Shown: positions 60,472-64,000 of the stretch, in pieces
Numbering within the stretch: the first letter of the stretch is position 1
Layout: every line of letters starts with the position of its first letter
DNA from: Conus ventricosus
Taxonomy: Eukaryota; Mollusca; Gastropoda; Neogastropoda; Conidae
Assembly: GCA_018398815.1 (NCBI GenBank)
Contig: JAFLJL010014913.1
Location: forward strand, 41,001 to 105,000
Direction of reading: 5' to 3'
DNA length: 64,000 nt
Notes under the pieces: generated by a model
Database searches by the model: none
What the model saw: only the letters and a program-made list of their open reading frames with translations
What the model was told of the DNA's origin: nothing
Program-made: the position numbers and the translations under genes

Positions 60472-61100
60472 GTTTAGTGTAATCAAATTTCGTCTATCCC
60501 TTACCCACCCGCCATGGAGTCCAACTAAGAGGCCAGGGCCGGGCCAAGAAGTCACTGTCTTGACCCCTTCCAGGCTGCTTCAGGAGAGATATATGACAAA
60601 CAGAACGCCACTAACCCTATCCCTCCTGATCATGCTCAACTCCCGGGAGCAGAGAACCGAGCACTGCAGGGGTTATCTTGGCCAGCCGGACAACTGCCCG
60701 TCTTGACCCAGCCCCATGAAGGGGAGCCGATTAAACACACCCGGGCCAGAGTGTACCTCCTGTCTAGAGAGGTCCGAGCCAAAGTGATGTGTTGAGGGCG
60801 CTTGCCCTCTCAATCACCAGGATCTCATTCCCCTCCATCGCAGGTCGCACCGCACGGCAAAACGCGGCGGATCTTAAGAAGACCACAGAGAGAAAAAGAG
60901 TGTGGTAAAGAAGACTTGAAGGGGAGACGAAGATAGGAAAGGGCCAATTAAGAAAGGCAGAAGATAAGAAAAGGAAAAAAGGCGGGTTACTATTAGTCAG
61001 GGTCCTCACCCTTAGCCTAACTGACATGGGAGGCCTCACCAGGGGCATCAACTCCTTACCACGTTGTGCTTAGGCCAGACAACAACTTAACTTTTCAGGC
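60472..61100 (-). other. Probable 5' untranslated region of the I/Nimb-like LINE
   Basis: No conserved coding frame is present between 60472 and about 61100. The composition is even and the sequence is clean. I/Nimb-type elements usually carry an internal promoter in this position. Extent towards 61200 is uncertain. Confidence 0.4.
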
Positions 61101-61486
61101 CTAGAAGCATTTTCAAAAACTAGAGTATCATCAAGTATTGATGCCCCCGCCAGCAAAGCCTAAGGGATCACGGGACCGCGCAAGCCCTCCGACCACGGCT
61201 AGGTTGCAACCCCCGGAGGAGTATGTAGTGCTACTTTTAGACAGAAAGCGTGGTCTGCAGAAGTAAACATACTGGGCACCCTGAGGAGTGGAGAGGAAAG
61301 ATAAGAAGAAAGGAAGCTGTCTTCACGACACCTGTGTGGCTGAACACTACATACAGGTGGGGCTAGGAGGTGGATGGAGCACGTTGAGAGGGACAGGTCC
61401 ATGTCGATCTTGTTGGAATAATCTGACTCAATCTTCTCCATACTGGATGGAATAAACTGTTTTATAGGATCTGTCTGTCATATTTC
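61101..61486. other. Intergenic or intronic stretch, no feature seen
   Basis: Clean sequence between the LINE and the 62-bp array. Its left part may still be LINE 5' untranslated sequence. Confidence 0.35.
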
Positions 61487-62175
61487 ATGTAGCCATGTCA
61501 ACACTGTGATGCCTGCCTGATGTGAAATATTGTCACAAAGTAACACATGTGTAGCCATGTCAACACTGTGATCCCTGACTGATGTGAAATTTTGTCACAA
61601 AGTAACACATATGTAGCCATGTCAACACTGTGATGCCTGACGGATGTGAAATATTGTCACAAAGTAACACATGTGTAGCCATGTCAACACTGTGATGCCT
61701 GACTGATGTGAAACATTGTCACAAAGTAACAGATGCGTAGCAATGTCGACAACGTGATGCCTGACTGATGTGAAATATTGTCACAAAGTAACACGTGTGT
61801 AGCCATGTCAACACTGTGATGCTTGACGGATGTGAAACAATGTCACAAAGTAACACATGTGTAGCCATGTCAACACTGTGATGCCTGACGGATGTGAAAC
61901 ATTGTCACAAAGTAACACATGTGTAGCCATGTCAACACTGTGATGCCTGACGGGTGTAAAATATTGTCACAAAGTAACACATGTGTAGCCATGTCAACAC
62001 TGTGATGCCTGATTGATGTGAAATATTGTCACAAAGTAACACGTATGTAGCCATGTCAACACTGTGATGCCTGACTGATGTGAAACATTGTCACAAAGTA
62101 ACACATGTGTAACCATGTCAACACTTTGATGCCTGACTGATGTGAAATATTGTCACAAAGTAACACGTATTTAGG
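61487..62175. repeat. 62-bp minisatellite (~11 copies)
   Basis: Units contain GTAGCCATGTCAACACTGTG, ATGCCTGACTGATGTGAAAT and ATTGTCACAAAGTAACACAT. Copies differ by point substitutions and are almost free of indels, unlike the arrays at 15-30 kb. Confidence 0.96.
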
Positions 62176-62420
62176 GAACTTAGAATGCCGATCCTTCTTG
62201 TTGCACCATTGCATGTTCCTCCTCTTCCTCAAAAGCTAACCGGGTCTTCTGTCGTGGCACGGTTTTGACCGTATCAAGTTATTGAAAAATACATATTCTT
62301 TTTGTAATGATTATAAATAAAGCCAATTGTCATGTTCGGGCATCGGGCTCAATATACCTCGCAAACGTTAGAAGTACACAGCTGGCCAGCAACGCTACTA
62401 CACCTGCATTGACTGTGCAG
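62176..62420 (+). other. Spacer with an AATAAA signal
   Basis: No coding frame. An AATAAA hexamer lies near 62316 in an AT-rich context and could be a polyadenylation signal on the plus strand, but no gene upstream of it is identified. Confidence 0.25.
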
Positions 62421-62428
62421 CTTCCAGC

Positions 62429-64000
<1,572 letters not shown>

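Larger units (their letters stand above)
55270..61100 (-). mobile_element. Nearly complete two-ORF LINE, I/Nimb-like, antisense to the exon
   Basis: The element carries, in order on the minus strand: a probable 5' untranslated region (61100-60472); ORF1 with CCHC knuckles (60471-59174); 26 bases; ORF2 with endonuclease, RT, RNase H and a C-terminal zinc motif (59147-55460); and a 3' untranslated region with a hairpin. The combination of CCHC ORF1, APE endonuclease and RNase H is characteristic of I-superfamily LINEs. Several frame breaks, an in-frame stop in ORF1 and a lost catalytic residue in the RT show it is dead, although recent enough that all domains are readable. The outer ends are approximate; no target duplication was identified. 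Confidence 0.85.

Overview
The window looks like a eukaryotic, repeat-dominated stretch of a marine invertebrate genome, most likely a mollusc. I base this on: very long (CA)n/(TG)n tracts; several non-LTR retrotransposon (LINE) families; Gypsy-type LTR elements; satellite arrays; a repeated HEEADTR/GCDT-type uncharacterised protein of a kind I know from mollusc and cnidarian genomes; and one spliced exon encoding an LDL-receptor class-A-like domain resembling those of molluscan GRL101-type receptors. There is no sign of bacterial operons, tRNA, rRNA or CRISPR. The species assignment is inference only.

Much of the sequence carries frequent single-base indels, especially in homopolymers. The noise is worst in repeats (1-3.9 kb, 14.9-17.9 kb, 22-30 kb, 36.5-53.7 kb) and mild in apparently single-copy DNA. 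This is the pattern expected of a long-read assembly whose polishing failed in high-copy repeats. Reading frames in the noisy parts are broken, and some breaks are probably sequencing errors rather than true pseudogenisation.

Layout. 1-1.9 kb: noisy GC-rich DNA, no call. 1.93-5.29 kb (minus): a roughly 1,100-residue uncharacterised protein gene whose C-terminal half shows, in order, motifs reminiscent of FEN/XPG nucleases and ends in a Cys-rich tail. 7.3-10.6 kb (minus): a decayed LINE with endonuclease, reverse transcriptase (RT) and RNase H. 11.05-11.32 kb: a 270-base poly(A) tract. 12.7-13.6 kb (minus): an unrecognised ORF. 14.9-28.4 kb: a macro-duplication of an 87-bp satellite array followed by a 4.4-kb segment, present twice. 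28.5-30.15 kb: a 56-bp tandem array. 32.36-33.31 kb: a foldback or MITE-like element with inverted arms of about 230 bp. 34.5-34.9 kb: a 39-bp tandem array.

36.9-53.7 kb is a nest. A LINE ORF on the plus strand is split by a 7.9-kb Gypsy-like LTR retrotransposon (37122-45049, minus). A second LTR retrotransposon (45930-53728, minus) lies less than 1 kb downstream, with a perfect 5-bp target duplication and a tRNA-Pro-like primer site. At 55.09-55.25 kb (plus) is the LDLa-like exon, 26 bases after a 178-bp CA tract. 55.27-61.1 kb (minus) is a nearly complete two-ORF LINE of the I/Nimb type with CCHC Gag, APE endonuclease, RT, RNase H and a C-terminal zinc motif. 61.5-62.2 kb is an 11-copy 62-bp minisatellite. 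62.7-64.0 kb (plus) is a third LINE (endonuclease plus RT) that runs off the window.

Apart from the single host exon and possibly the FEN-like protein, all recognisable coding sequence belongs to retroelements. The genes therefore do not form a pathway. The biology here is layered transposon insertion, satellite amplification and decay around at least one host gene.
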